Shown: positions 26,763 through 35,493 of the stretch, piece after piece
Layout: every line of letters begins with the position of its first letter
Position numbering within the stretch: the stretch's first letter is position 1
DNA from: Spirochaetota bacterium
GTDB lineage: Bacteria; Spirochaetota; UBA4802; JAFGDQ01
Length of the DNA: 47,599 nt
Assembly (NCBI GenBank): GCA_016932015.1
Contig: JAFGDQ010000037.1
Span: 83,918-131,516, forward strand
Direction: 5' to 3'
Notes under the pieces: model-generated
Told to the model about the DNA's origin: nothing
Databases searched by the model: none
The model's input: only the letters and a program-made list of their open reading frames with translations
Made by a program: the position numbers and the translations under genes

Positions 26763-27741
26763 AATCGGCATATCGCTTGGAGACCCCGCAGGCATAGGTC
26801 CTGAGGTTACTCTAAAAGCAGTCAATGCATTAACGGGTACTAATTTCGTACCTGTAATTGTCGCGCGTACTGAAATCCTTGAAAAATATTATCCTGATGA
26901 TATTAAAGACTATAAAATAATCAGTGAAGAAATTACCGATTTCTGTCATTTTGATAAAACCCGAAAATATATATTCAACATTGACACTGAATATCAAATC
27001 CCGGTACCGGGTATTGGAAACACAGACACAGGAGCTGAATCGCTTATTTATATTGATAAGGTTGTAGAGTTATGGAAAAAAGGAATCGTTGACGCTATTG
27101 TAACCGGCCCTGTTAACAAATCTCTCATTGAAAAATCAGGCCGGCAATTCAGCGGCCACACGGAATATATCGCGGGTTTAATAAATGAAAAAAATCCATA
27201 CATGCTTATGTATTCGGATAAATACAGAGTCCTGCTTGTAACCACTCATATTCCTGTCGCGGATATTCCGGCAGCTGTCACAGCTGAAAAAATATACAAC
27301 ACAATCATTACGGCCTGGGAATTCGCGAAATTAAAAGACTCAGGCAGTTTAAAAATTGCCATTGCAGGACTTGATCCTCACTGCGGAGACGAAGGAGCCA
27401 TAGGAACTTTTGACATGAATGTTACAACGAAGTCCGTAATAAAAGCAAAGGAAAACAGCATTAATATTGAAGGGCCATTTTCCGCGGATACTCTGTTTAC
27501 TCCCGGGAAATGGTCATCCTATAACCTGGCAATTGCGCACTATCATGACCAGGGACTGATCCCTTTCAAGGTTCTTGCTTTTGACTCAGGAGTGAACGTA
27601 ACATTAGGGCTTTCCATAGTCAGAACATCCCCGGACCACGGAACTGCATTTGATATCGCAGGCAAAAATTCTGCAGATTATCAAAGTATGACATCAGCTA
27701 TAAAGCTCGCATATGAACTGATCAGTAAACGCAGAAATTAA
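26743..27741 (+). CDS. pdxA: 4-hydroxythreonine-4-phosphate dehydrogenase
   Basis: NAD-dependent enzyme of the DXP-dependent pyridoxal phosphate pathway. Motifs: GDPAGIGPE (13-21), TGPVNKS (121-127), SGHTEYI (137-143) and the three metal-binding histidines H169, H213 (LDPHCGDEGAIG) and H268 (AHYHDQGLIPFK), matching E. coli PdxA. Length 332 is normal. The start is TTG and lies within the last codons of the bactofilin gene (20-base overlap), so translation is probably coupled. Functional link to bactofilin is not obvious; co-location may be chance. Confidence 0.96.
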   Translation: MQNQTIKIGISLGDPAGIGPEVTLKAVNALTGTNFVPVIVARTEILEKYYPDDIKDYKIISEEITDFCHFDKTRKYIFNIDTEYQIPVPGIGNTDTGAESLIYIDKVVELWKKGIVDAIVTGPVNKSLIEKSGRQFSGHTEYIAGLINEKNPYMLMYSDKYRVLLVTTHIPVADIPAAVTAEKIYNTIITAWEFAKLKDSGSLKIAIAGLDPHCGDEGAIGTFDMNVTTKSVIKAKENSINIEGPFSADTLFTPGKWSSYNLAIAHYHDQGLIPFKVLAFDSGVNVTLGLSIVRTSPDHGTAFDIAGKNSADYQSMTSAIKLAYELISKRRN

Positions 27742-27843
27742 ATTACTCAACTTGACTGATTTTTACTTTTTTTCTGGGATTGCGTAATGTTAAATATATA
27801 CTAAAAGCTTGTCGGTTATAATGTATATAAAGAGACTAAACAC

Positions 27844-28266
27844 CTATTCACATAGCTCTTTTTTTATTTTGCCCGCAAGGACGCGAACATTTTCTTCTAA
27901 TGTATTTCCTGAAGTATTAATAAATAAAGCTTTTCCCCGTTTATTTTTACACTTTATTTTCAAGAGTACTTCAAGGCTGGCAGGATTTATCTTTGCAGGA
28001 ATATTTTCATCATTAATTCCGGAATACACGTATTCTTCTTTGCCTGATGAGTAGCCGAAAACAACAATCTCGACATATATCCGACTTGTTCTGTTTTGTT
28101 TCAAAAGAGAAGATAAAATATTACTAAACTTAATTTTATCAATATTAATATTGTTATTAATCTTTACAGAATATTTAAATGTACAATCTTCGGCTTTAAT
28201 GTTTGCGGAACATGACATTAAAGAGATCAATAATAACAAAATCAGATACCTTGAATACATAAGCAT
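27844..28266 (-). CDS. small lipoprotein of unknown function
   Basis: A 140-aa precursor with a hydrophobic signal ending in lipobox LMSC (Cys19), giving a mature lipoprotein of about 120 residues. The mature part is strand-rich (FKYSVKINNNINIDKIKF, YVEIVVFGYSSGKEEYVYSG) with no motif I can assign. The leader ending LMSC resembles that of the metallophosphoesterase-like lipoprotein at 1975-2853. AGGG lies about 10 bases before the first ATG. It converges on pdxA after 102 bp and is monocistronic as far as seen. Confidence 0.75.
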   Translation of the reverse strand: MLMYSRYLILLLLISLMSCSANIKAEDCTFKYSVKINNNINIDKIKFSNILSSLLKQNRTSRIYVEIVVFGYSSGKEEYVYSGINDENIPAKINPASLEVLLKIKCKNKRGKALFINTSGNTLEENVRVLAGKIKKELCE

Positions 28267-28482
28267 AATTTATTTCCCTGTAAAACAATGTTTTTATTTA
28301 AATTAAAAATTCCGATATTATAAAAGTAATTATCAGTTGTAATTTTATTGCCGGTTATAAGACATAAATTACTCCCTTCTCTGTGTCAGAAAAACCGGGA
28401 AAGAGATAAGATGTTTTTATGTTGACAGTTATTAATTTTTTATTGCAGGATAAAAAGACTTACAAAAACAGCAAGAGAAAAA

Positions 28483-28926
28483 ATGGAAAAACCATTACTA
28501 ATTAAATCCGTATTGATGTTTATCAGTCTTTGGACTATTGGAATTCTTTTTCTCTGGTTTCGAAGAAATATTGAAATCTTCTGGAAAATCGTAGCAACGC
28601 TGATACTGGCATTTTACATATGGTTTTTTTATGAGGAATTATATTCCGGTTTTTCATCTTTTTCGAATGACTGGTATAATATGACAATAACCTTCATAAA
28701 GGAACTATTGGCAGTTGTATTCACAAATCTGTTCTTTTTATGGCCTCTGGCGTTAATAATAATTTTTTATAAGGCAGATGATATAAAGGCTGAAAACCTT
28801 CTGAAATTCATGTGCGTTTTCACTCTGCTATTATGGATTATTTTTGTTTTATATATTTTTCATATCAAGGGTATTGACACATTCCTTTATGAAAATCTGA
28901 AGAAGATGATACCATATGCGCATTAA
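28483..28926 (+). CDS. small four-helix membrane protein of unknown function
   Basis: 147 aa with about four hydrophobic segments: about 8-25 (SVLMFISLWTIGILFLWF), 33-50, 70-97 and 107-125. The family is not recognised; no catalytic motif. An AGAGA ribosome site is present. Its end overlaps the start of the following TPR gene by 11 bases, so the two are translationally coupled and probably act together in the envelope. Confidence 0.72.
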   Translation: MEKPLLIKSVLMFISLWTIGILFLWFRRNIEIFWKIVATLILAFYIWFFYEELYSGFSSFSNDWYNMTITFIKELLAVVFTNLFFLWPLALIIIFYKADDIKAENLLKFMCVFTLLLWIIFVLYIFHIKGIDTFLYENLKKMIPYAH

Positions 28927-29407
28927 TCAGATCACAAGCACCTTTGTTCTAACTGTTCTCTTTCTGTATACTGTTCCGGTATATTCACTTGAAAATTCAA
29001 CACAATTGTATGAAAATGCAGTTGAGCTTGCAAAGAAAGGTGAAATTGATGCAGCAATTGAGGCCTTTAAAAGAACAATTAAAGCCAGCCCCAATTACTC
29101 ACTAGGTCATTACGGACTTGGGAAAGCGTATCTTTATAAGGACGGAATGCTGCAGGAAGCAGTAAAACATTTAAAATTATCAGTAGAACTTGATCATAGC
29201 CTGTCAAAAGGCTATTTTTATCTCGGAATTGCATATATGCTGTCAAAGAAATATGAACCGGCAATACATGCCTTTTCAGATGCATATAGATATGACAATG
29301 AAAAAGTCGAGGCACTTTATAACATAGCAGCAATTTATGAAATTCTGCAGAACAATTACCAGTCACAAAAATATTATAAACTTTATTTAGAAAGAATGAA
29401 AAAATAG
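28916..29407 (+). CDS. secreted or periplasmic TPR protein
   Basis: 163 aa. Signal peptide about 1-24 (FVLTVLFLYTVPVYS), then three to four tetratricopeptide repeats filling the mature chain: STQLYENAVELAKKGEIDAA, ASPNYSLGHYGLGKAYLYKD, HSLSKGYFYLGIAYMLSKKY and EKVEALYNIAAIYEILQNNY. TPRs bind partner peptides, so an adaptor role in the periplasm is likely. It overlaps the small membrane-protein gene by 11 bases and converges on rdgB after 6 bases. Confidence 0.87.
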   Translation: MRINQITSTFVLTVLFLYTVPVYSLENSTQLYENAVELAKKGEIDAAIEAFKRTIKASPNYSLGHYGLGKAYLYKDGMLQEAVKHLKLSVELDHSLSKGYFYLGIAYMLSKKYEPAIHAFSDAYRYDNEKVEALYNIAAIYEILQNNYQSQKYYKLYLERMKK

Positions 29408-29413
29408 AAGTTG

Positions 29414-30010
29414 TCAGTGATTTATTTTTTTTAAAATCTCCTTTGCTTTTTCAAGCGCTTTTGCCCTGTGACTTAGGCTGTTCTTTTCATCAATAGTCAG
29501 TTCCGCCATTGTCTTTCCAAGTTCAGGCAAATAAAGAACAGGGTCATACCCGAAACCGTTATTCCCGATTTCCCTGCGGGTTATTACACCTTCACATGTC
29601 CCCTCTGTAATATATTCATTTCCGTCAGGCTGAACAATTGCAATAACACAAACAAATCTCGCCCCCCTTTGTGCATCAGGAACACCTTTAAGATTCTCAA
29701 GCAGCAATTTGTTATTGTCGCAGTCTTCAGCATCAGGCCCTGAATACCGCGCCGAATAAATTCCGGGCGCGCCGTGAAGAGCCTGAACTTCAAGGCCGGA
29801 ATCATCTGAAAGTACAGTCTGCCCTGTAAAAGCCGAGTACTCTCTCGCTTTTTTTAATGCATTATCCTTAAAGCTGAGACCGTCTTCAATTACTGACGGA
29901 ACATTGTTAAAATCGGCAAGAGAAATTATCTCGATTCCTTTTATATCCGAAAATCTGGCACCTATTTCTTTTATCTTATTCTCATTTTTAGTTGCTATTA
30001 TCAGCTTCAT
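29414..30010 (-). CDS. rdgB: XTP/dITP diphosphatase (non-canonical purine NTP pyrophosphatase)
   Basis: Housecleaning enzyme of the Ham1/RdgB family that hydrolyses ITP, dITP and XTP to keep deaminated purines out of nucleic acids. Motifs: T-x-N-x-x-K at the N-terminus (T7, N9, K12), metal-binding SDDSGLEV with D69 and D70, GNNGFGYDP (about 148-156) and SHRAKAL near the end. Length 198 is normal. It lies tail to tail with the TPR gene, and its start is close to the divergent histidine-kinase gene. Confidence 0.96.
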   Translation of the reverse strand: MKLIIATKNENKIKEIGARFSDIKGIEIISLADFNNVPSVIEDGLSFKDNALKKAREYSAFTGQTVLSDDSGLEVQALHGAPGIYSARYSGPDAEDCDNNKLLLENLKGVPDAQRGARFVCVIAIVQPDGNEYITEGTCEGVITRREIGNNGFGYDPVLYLPELGKTMAELTIDEKNSLSHRAKALEKAKEILKKINH

Positions 30011-30077
30011 GATATATAATATGTGAATTAAAATTCAGTACAACAAATGAAAGATTTTTACATACTCTTAAAAAGTT

Positions 30078-32132
30078 ATGAAATTAAAAAAAATCTTAAA
30101 AATAATAACAGCATATTTAGCAGATGCTGTTATTATTTTGTATTTAATTACCAGCCTTTTCTCAGAACACAACGGCTCAGTTGTTATTCCTGCCTCTGCC
30201 GTTTACATAATTGCCATAATTTTATTAGTAAAAAATATCATACTAATTATTATCCACAAATACAAATTCCTGGATAAGATCGCTGTAATATTAAATATAC
30301 TGGCAGAATTCAAAAAAGGAAATTTCCTGCATCAGGAAAACAACAATCAAAGAAATGATGAAATGTCAAATATTATTACGGAACTTTCTGTGATTGGAAA
30401 ATATATAGATAATATTATTATCAGGTTCAAGGATGAAATCCAGATACTAAGGGAACTTTATAATAATATAATTTTTTCAATAAGCTCCTATCTGATAATA
30501 TTAAACAAAAAGAAAAAAATAATTTTCGCAAACGATGCATTTTGCAAAAAATTTCAGTTTGATCTTGACGATATTTACGGCAAAACCATAGATGATATTT
30601 TTCTTTTTGTCGCTGACAGCCTGCAGAATTCGGTAATCGATATTTACAAATACAAGGAATCAATTATTCTTGAAAAAACGCATTTATTATCCAGGAACTG
30701 GATTTCCGTTATCGCGGATATTAAAATATCGAATATGTTCGTACAGGGTGAGGAACAGATTGTTCTTATAATGGATGATATTACCAGCAAATGCCGTAAA
30801 GACTATCAGATAAATTTAATAAGCCAGGTTACAGGCTCTATTCAGAGAGATGAAGAAATACATAAAATTCTTTATACCATACTTTACGGTATCACATCAG
30901 GTGCAGGATTAGGATTCAACCGCGCTATGCTCCTGCTCCTGGATCCGCATAAAAAATATTTAAAAGGAGAAATCGCAGTAGGGCCGGATTCTATTGAAGA
31001 AGCAATAGAGATATGGAATTCCCTTCCTGCGGCCGGCAGCGATATTGCGATCATTGCTTCGCCTTTTGATATTACTAACGGTAAAGGCAGCAGACTGCTT
31101 GAAAAAGTCCTTAGCGCAAAATTTGAACTTTCATCTGATAATATTTTCGCCAAATCATTTAAGACTCTCGAGAATATTCATATTTATGATTCATGGAATG
31201 ACAGATCGGTTGACGATAATATCAGAAATTTTATGGATGTAACCGAATTTGTTGTCGTTCCTCTGATAGTAGAAAACAGGGCAATAGGAGTAATTGTCGC
31301 AGATAACAAATATAATCAGGTGCCGATAGGCAACGACCATATTGAACTTCTTTCAATATTCGCTGTACAGGCCTCACTTCTTATTGAAAGCTACCAAAGC
31401 GTTTCCACACTAAAAAAAGAAATGGCCAAGATCAAAAGCAGACAGGAAGCCATGATTGAATCAGAAAAACTGGCTGCCCTGGGAAGAATATCTTCACATA
31501 TTGCACATGAGATCAGAAATCCGCTTGTTACAATGGGCGGTTATGCAAGAAGAATAAATCAGATGGCTGAAGGCAATGAAAAAATTCAGCATGCGGCTGA
31601 AGTTATTTTAAAAGAGTCAATCAGACTTGAAAATACACTTTCAAACGTTATGGATCTTACGAAACCTCAGGCCCTTATGAAGAATCTGAATAATATTAAC
31701 GATATAATTACAGACACTCTTGGCCTGTTAAAAAATGTTTTCCTGGATAAAAGAATTTTTATTGAAACAAAGCTCTCGAATAAAATCCCGCTGATCCATC
31801 TTGATTCGAATCAGATAAAACAGGTAGTATTAAACCTGATTCAAAATGCAGTTGATGCGATACCCGAAAACGGAAAAATTGAAGTTATCTCCGGAGTAAA
31901 CAGTCAGAATAACGGAATATTTATTACCATCAAAGACACGGGAACAGGGGTAGAAAGAGATAATCTGGAAAATATATTTGAGCCGTTTTTTACAACTAAA
32001 GTAACGGGAGTAGGATTAGGCCTCCCCATAGTTCAAAGAATAATAAAAGATCATAATGGTGATATAACAGTAAAAAATAATGATACCGGAGGTGCGGAAT
32101 TCACCATTACTCTGCCATATGTGTCATCATAG
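30078..32132 (+). CDS. PAS-GAF sensor histidine kinase
   Basis: 684-aa membrane-bound sensor kinase. Two membrane segments at the N-terminus (about 10-28 and 38-60), PAS-like domain (about 125-230; FANDAFCKKFQFDLDDIYGK), GAF-like domain (about 250-430), HisKA dimerisation domain with phospho-donor H477 (IAHEIRNPL), and HATPase_c with NLIQNAVDAIP (N-box), DTGTGV (G1), FEPFFTT (F-box) and GVGLGLPIV (G2). The catalytic part resembles NtrB/AtoS-type kinases. A stop codon three codons before the ATG supports the start. A single-domain response regulator follows about 200 bp later and is the likely partner. Confidence 0.94.
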   Translation: MKLKKILKIITAYLADAVIILYLITSLFSEHNGSVVIPASAVYIIAIILLVKNIILIIIHKYKFLDKIAVILNILAEFKKGNFLHQENNNQRNDEMSNIITELSVIGKYIDNIIIRFKDEIQILRELYNNIIFSISSYLIILNKKKKIIFANDAFCKKFQFDLDDIYGKTIDDIFLFVADSLQNSVIDIYKYKESIILEKTHLLSRNWISVIADIKISNMFVQGEEQIVLIMDDITSKCRKDYQINLISQVTGSIQRDEEIHKILYTILYGITSGAGLGFNRAMLLLLDPHKKYLKGEIAVGPDSIEEAIEIWNSLPAAGSDIAIIASPFDITNGKGSRLLEKVLSAKFELSSDNIFAKSFKTLENIHIYDSWNDRSVDDNIRNFMDVTEFVVVPLIVENRAIGVIVADNKYNQVPIGNDHIELLSIFAVQASLLIESYQSVSTLKKEMAKIKSRQEAMIESEKLAALGRISSHIAHEIRNPLVTMGGYARRINQMAEGNEKIQHAAEVILKESIRLENTLSNVMDLTKPQALMKNLNNINDIITDTLGLLKNVFLDKRIFIETKLSNKIPLIHLDSNQIKQVVLNLIQNAVDAIPENGKIEVISGVNSQNNGIFITIKDTGTGVERDNLENIFEPFFTTKVTGVGLGLPIVQRIIKDHNGDITVKNNDTGGAEFTITLPYVSS

Positions 32133-32170
32133 ATACTTTTTAAATTTATTTATTTTCTGTTATTTATTCA

Positions 32171-32233
32171 TTTTTACTGACCTTTTTGCAGGTACTGAAT
32201 CGGCAAATCACTGAAATGATCCGATTCGTTCAA
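32171..32233. repeat. degenerate repeat B, with internal hairpin
   Basis: In the gap between the histidine kinase and response-regulator genes. It resembles the spacer of the inverted repeat at 35408-35489, with shared blocks TTTTGCAGG-like and AAATCACTGA-like in the same order. It has its own perfect 7-bp stem, GAATCGG (32197-32203) with CCGATTC (32221-32227). No T run follows, so it is not a simple terminator. Confidence 0.35.
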
Positions 32234-32330
32234 AAAAATAATTCTTGATTTATCAGATAAATATTTTTATAATAATTTTAATAAAGATCCGCTGTGTAAT
32301 TTTCAAAAAAATTATAACGGAGCCCGCTAA

Positions 32331-32693
32331 ATGAACAGAATTTTAATAGTGGAAGACGAACAAAACCAAAGAGAACTTTATGCCACCGAGCTTGAAGAAG
32401 AAGGCTATGAAGTTCACCAAGCTCACAACGGTGAAGTTGCCGTAAAAATGGTAACAAGCAACAAGTATGATCTTGTAATACTCGACATCAGGATGCCGGA
32501 GATGGACGGTATAGAAGCACTTGGCAAAATATTATCCCGGGAAAAGAAGCTTCCTATAATCATATATACTGCTTACTCAAATTATAAAAGTAATTTCATG
32601 ACATGGACTGCAAACGCATATCTGACTAAATCCTCCGATCTTACCGAGTTAAAAGAAACAGTAAAAAAGATTATCAGCAGCAAATCCCGGTAA
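32331..32693 (+). CDS. single-domain response regulator
   Basis: 120-aa stand-alone receiver domain (CheY/Spo0F type). Acidic pocket E8/D9, phospho-acceptor D52 in VILDIRMPEMDG, T80 and K100 (YLTKSSD) are all in place, so phosphorylation competence is expected. There is no output domain, so it works through protein-protein contacts or a phosphorelay. The PAS-GAF kinase upstream is the obvious donor. Followed 45 bp later by the GH57 glucanotransferase gene in the same direction. Confidence 0.94.
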   Translation: MNRILIVEDEQNQRELYATELEEEGYEVHQAHNGEVAVKMVTSNKYDLVILDIRMPEMDGIEALGKILSREKKLPIIIYTAYSNYKSNFMTWTANAYLTKSSDLTELKETVKKIISSKSR

Positions 32694-32737
32694 ACGTATT
32701 ACAAAATAATTTATTAGTGAGTTCAATGTAATCAATA

Positions 32738-34828
32738 ATGAGCTGTAACTTCATCTTCTGTATTCATAATCATCAGCCTGTAGGCAATTTTGATCATATT
32801 TTTAAATGGGCATTTGACGACTGCTACAATAAAATGCTTGGTATATTCATGGAATACCCGGATTTCCGTTTTTCCATCCATCATTCCGGACCGCTGCTGG
32901 AATGGATCGAATCAAACTCACCCGGCTATCTTAATTCTTTAAAAGTAATGGCTGAAAGCGGCCAGGCTGAAATTATCGGAGGAGGTTTTTACGAACCCAT
33001 ATTTTCCGTCATAAATGAAAAGGATATTAAATCACAGATATTCTTAATGCAGAATTTTTGTAAAAATAATTTCGGGCTTTATCCAAAAGGTTTCTGGACT
33101 GCGGAAAGAGTCTGGGACCCTGAAATACCGAATCTTGTTTCCGGATTTGATCTTGAATATACTATTCTTGATGATATACACTTCAGATATGCCGGGATAG
33201 ATGAGAAGAATCTTTACGGATATTTTGTGACAGAAAGACTGGATAAAAAACTGATAGTATTCCCTATTGATAAATTTTTAAGATACTCTATCCCTTTTAA
33301 ACTTCCCGAGGACACAATAAATTATTTTAAACAAACCTGTGATTTACTTGGAAGCGGTGCATTTGTATACGGTGATGACGGCGAAAAATTCGGACTCTGG
33401 CCGCATACTTATAAATGGGTATTTGAAGAAAGATGGCTGAGAAATTTTATCGAATCAGTTCTTAAAGAGGACTGGATTAAGCTGGTTCATCCATCCGAAT
33501 ATATTGTCTCTCATAAACCGCGCGGCAGAGTATACCTTACACAGGGAAGTTATTTTGAACTCTCAGAATGGGCCCTGCCCCCGGATACGGCTCTTAAGCT
33601 GATAAATATTAATAATGAAATTAAGTCCTGGCATAGAGAGAATGATTTTTACCCATTCATTAAAGGAGGAGTATGGAATAATTTTTTAATTAAATATCCT
33701 GAATCAAACGCCATTAATAAAAGAACAATTCTTTTAAGCAATGAAATTGCTGAATTTGAAGTTTCCACTGGTATTAAATGCACTGAAGAAAAAACGGAAC
33801 TTTACAGATCAGAATGCAACTGCGCCTACTGGCACGGCCTTTTCGGCGGAATATATCTTAATCATCTGAGGCATGCATTATATGAACATCTTCTCAAATC
33901 TGAAGGCCTGTTTCTGAAAAGAAAAAACGAAAACAGTATTACAGTAAATCAGGAAGATTTCTGGAACGAAGGATCAGAACAAATCCTTATAAGAAAAACA
34001 GACCAATCTGTAATAATAGTACCGGGCTTCGGCGGAACAGTGTCGGAATTCGGAATATATGATAAAGCATTCAATATATTTAATACCTTGAGAAGAAAGC
34101 CGGAAACTTATCATGAAACTCTGAAGAACCTGAATGATGATTATTATAATAACGATGAGCAAGTCGCGTCTATTCATGACAGAATTACCGTAAAAGAAAA
34201 AAACCTGAAGAACTATCTCATCTTTGACCAGTCAAGAAGATACTCTTTTAAAGATATTTTTTTTAAACGAATTCCCGCACCTGAAGACCTTATGTTCAGC
34301 AGAAACGAATTATATGACTGCGGCAGCCTGGATTATGATTATCAAATGGAAAAGAAAGATGACGAAATCAGCATATCATTATCACGGACACTAAACGTAT
34401 GGAATAATGAATTAACAATATCTAAAACCTTTAAAATTGCGGGAAACGCAACCGGCATAAAAGCTGAATATAACATTACAGGGGCAGACAATATATTCGG
34501 GGTAGAATTTAACATAAACCTGCTAAGTCCGCATGATGAAAACAGATATTTTGAAATACCGGGAATGGATAAAAACAACTCATTTCTTGATATTCCCGGT
34601 TTTCATGATAATATAACATACTTTGCTCTGACTGATGAATATGAAAAATTTAAAATCAAATTTAGCTGCAGTCCGGAAGCAAAATTATTACATTATCCGG
34701 TCTATACCGTATCACAATCAGATTCCGGATTTGAAAAAAATTACCAGGGAAGCTGCCTTATTCTGCTGTTTGACTTGACTAAAAAAAATGAGAGTCTGGC
34801 TGTAGAGCTGATGATTGATACTCTTTAA
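32738..34828 (+). CDS. GH57 4-alpha-glucanotransferase / alpha-amylase
   Basis: 696-aa glycoside hydrolase of family GH57. It starts with the typical FCIHNHQPVGNFD motif; the nucleophile is E123 (FWTAERVWDPE) and the acid/base D214 (YGDDGEKFGLWP), the same residue numbers reported for Thermococcus litoralis 4-alpha-glucanotransferase. The second half is the DUF1925/DUF1926-type beta-sandwich of that subfamily. It rearranges or breaks alpha-1,4-glucans (glycogen, maltodextrin). No signal peptide, so intracellular. It faces the ABC sugar importer across a convergent junction and may handle the same carbohydrate class. Confidence 0.93.
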   Translation: MSCNFIFCIHNHQPVGNFDHIFKWAFDDCYNKMLGIFMEYPDFRFSIHHSGPLLEWIESNSPGYLNSLKVMAESGQAEIIGGGFYEPIFSVINEKDIKSQIFLMQNFCKNNFGLYPKGFWTAERVWDPEIPNLVSGFDLEYTILDDIHFRYAGIDEKNLYGYFVTERLDKKLIVFPIDKFLRYSIPFKLPEDTINYFKQTCDLLGSGAFVYGDDGEKFGLWPHTYKWVFEERWLRNFIESVLKEDWIKLVHPSEYIVSHKPRGRVYLTQGSYFELSEWALPPDTALKLININNEIKSWHRENDFYPFIKGGVWNNFLIKYPESNAINKRTILLSNEIAEFEVSTGIKCTEEKTELYRSECNCAYWHGLFGGIYLNHLRHALYEHLLKSEGLFLKRKNENSITVNQEDFWNEGSEQILIRKTDQSVIIVPGFGGTVSEFGIYDKAFNIFNTLRRKPETYHETLKNLNDDYYNNDEQVASIHDRITVKEKNLKNYLIFDQSRRYSFKDIFFKRIPAPEDLMFSRNELYDCGSLDYDYQMEKKDDEISISLSRTLNVWNNELTISKTFKIAGNATGIKAEYNITGADNIFGVEFNINLLSPHDENRYFEIPGMDKNNSFLDIPGFHDNITYFALTDEYEKFKIKFSCSPEAKLLHYPVYTVSQSDSGFEKNYQGSCLILLFDLTKKNESLAVELMIDTL

Positions 34829-35298
34829 GCATCAGTGCTGTCTTTTTTTCCCTTCTTTGCTAATAATGTATTAACCATACTTTTGTAATGCAGAGGGCTG
34901 TGAAAAACCATTGTACTGAATAAATATTCATCTTTATTTTTTAACATAATATTTGCGTTTGAAACAACATCGCGTATTTCAACTTCACTTCTTGAAATAC
35001 CCTTTTTATTATCATTATCAACCAGATTTTCTATGAACAGAACATGAGATTTCGCGAATTCAACTGCAATTTCCTTCTCTTCAGTATCAGCTTTAAAATT
35101 TTCAACTGCATTCGCGATTTTTTCATTGCTTAAAAGATCAGTTATTTCTTCAATAATATGAAGTTTTTCAGGTGTTTTATTTTTGCCATCATGTTTTTCG
35201 TCTATGCCCGCGTCAACCAGATCCAGATCAAGATCGTCATCAATATGCGGCAGTTCAGCTTCATTGAAATCATCCTTACCAGCGTCACTCTGCGCCAT
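34825..35298 (-). CDS. 157-aa acidic protein of unknown function
   Basis: No family recognised. The N-terminal 45 residues are very acidic (LPHIDDDLDLDLVDAGIDE) and probably disordered; the remainder is helical (IIEEITDLLSNEKIANAVEN) with a charged Lys-rich tail. No signal peptide or membrane segment. The start has ATTTAAATTCTCC-complement (GGAGAATTTAAATG on its strand), a good ribosome site. The last 4 bases overlap the stop of the convergent GH57 gene. It lies 195 bp downstream of the ABC transporter ATPase gene in the same direction and may be a late member of that transcript. Confidence 0.68.
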   Translation of the reverse strand: MAQSDAGKDDFNEAELPHIDDDLDLDLVDAGIDEKHDGKNKTPEKLHIIEEITDLLSNEKIANAVENFKADTEEKEIAVEFAKSHVLFIENLVDNDNKKGISRSEVEIRDVVSNANIMLKNKDEYLFSTMVFHSPLHYKSMVNTLLAKKGKKDSTDA

Positions 35299-35407
35299 TT
35301 AAATTCTCCAGTTTAAAATGCGTTATTTTTCATTAATCTTAATACAAACCAAGACAAAATGTCAATTAATTAACAAGCTATAAAAATCATATTAAACTGT
35401 TTTTATT

Positions 35408-35489
35408 TTACTCATTTTGACTGGCTTTTTAGCAGGAATTGCACCAGTAAATCGCTGATGTTTACATAGAAGTCAGTCAAAATGAGTAA
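35408..35489. repeat. 16-bp inverted repeat with 50-base spacer (repeat A)
   Basis: Perfect 16-bp arms (35408-35423 and 35474-35489; core CTCATTTTGACTG / CAGTCAAAATGAG) flank 50 bases. It begins 5 bases after the ABC-ATPase stop in the minus direction. There is no T run after either arm. The spacer resembles the repeat at 32171-32233, suggesting a small dispersed element or structured RNA. Confidence 0.45.
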
Positions 35490-35493
35490 TTAG

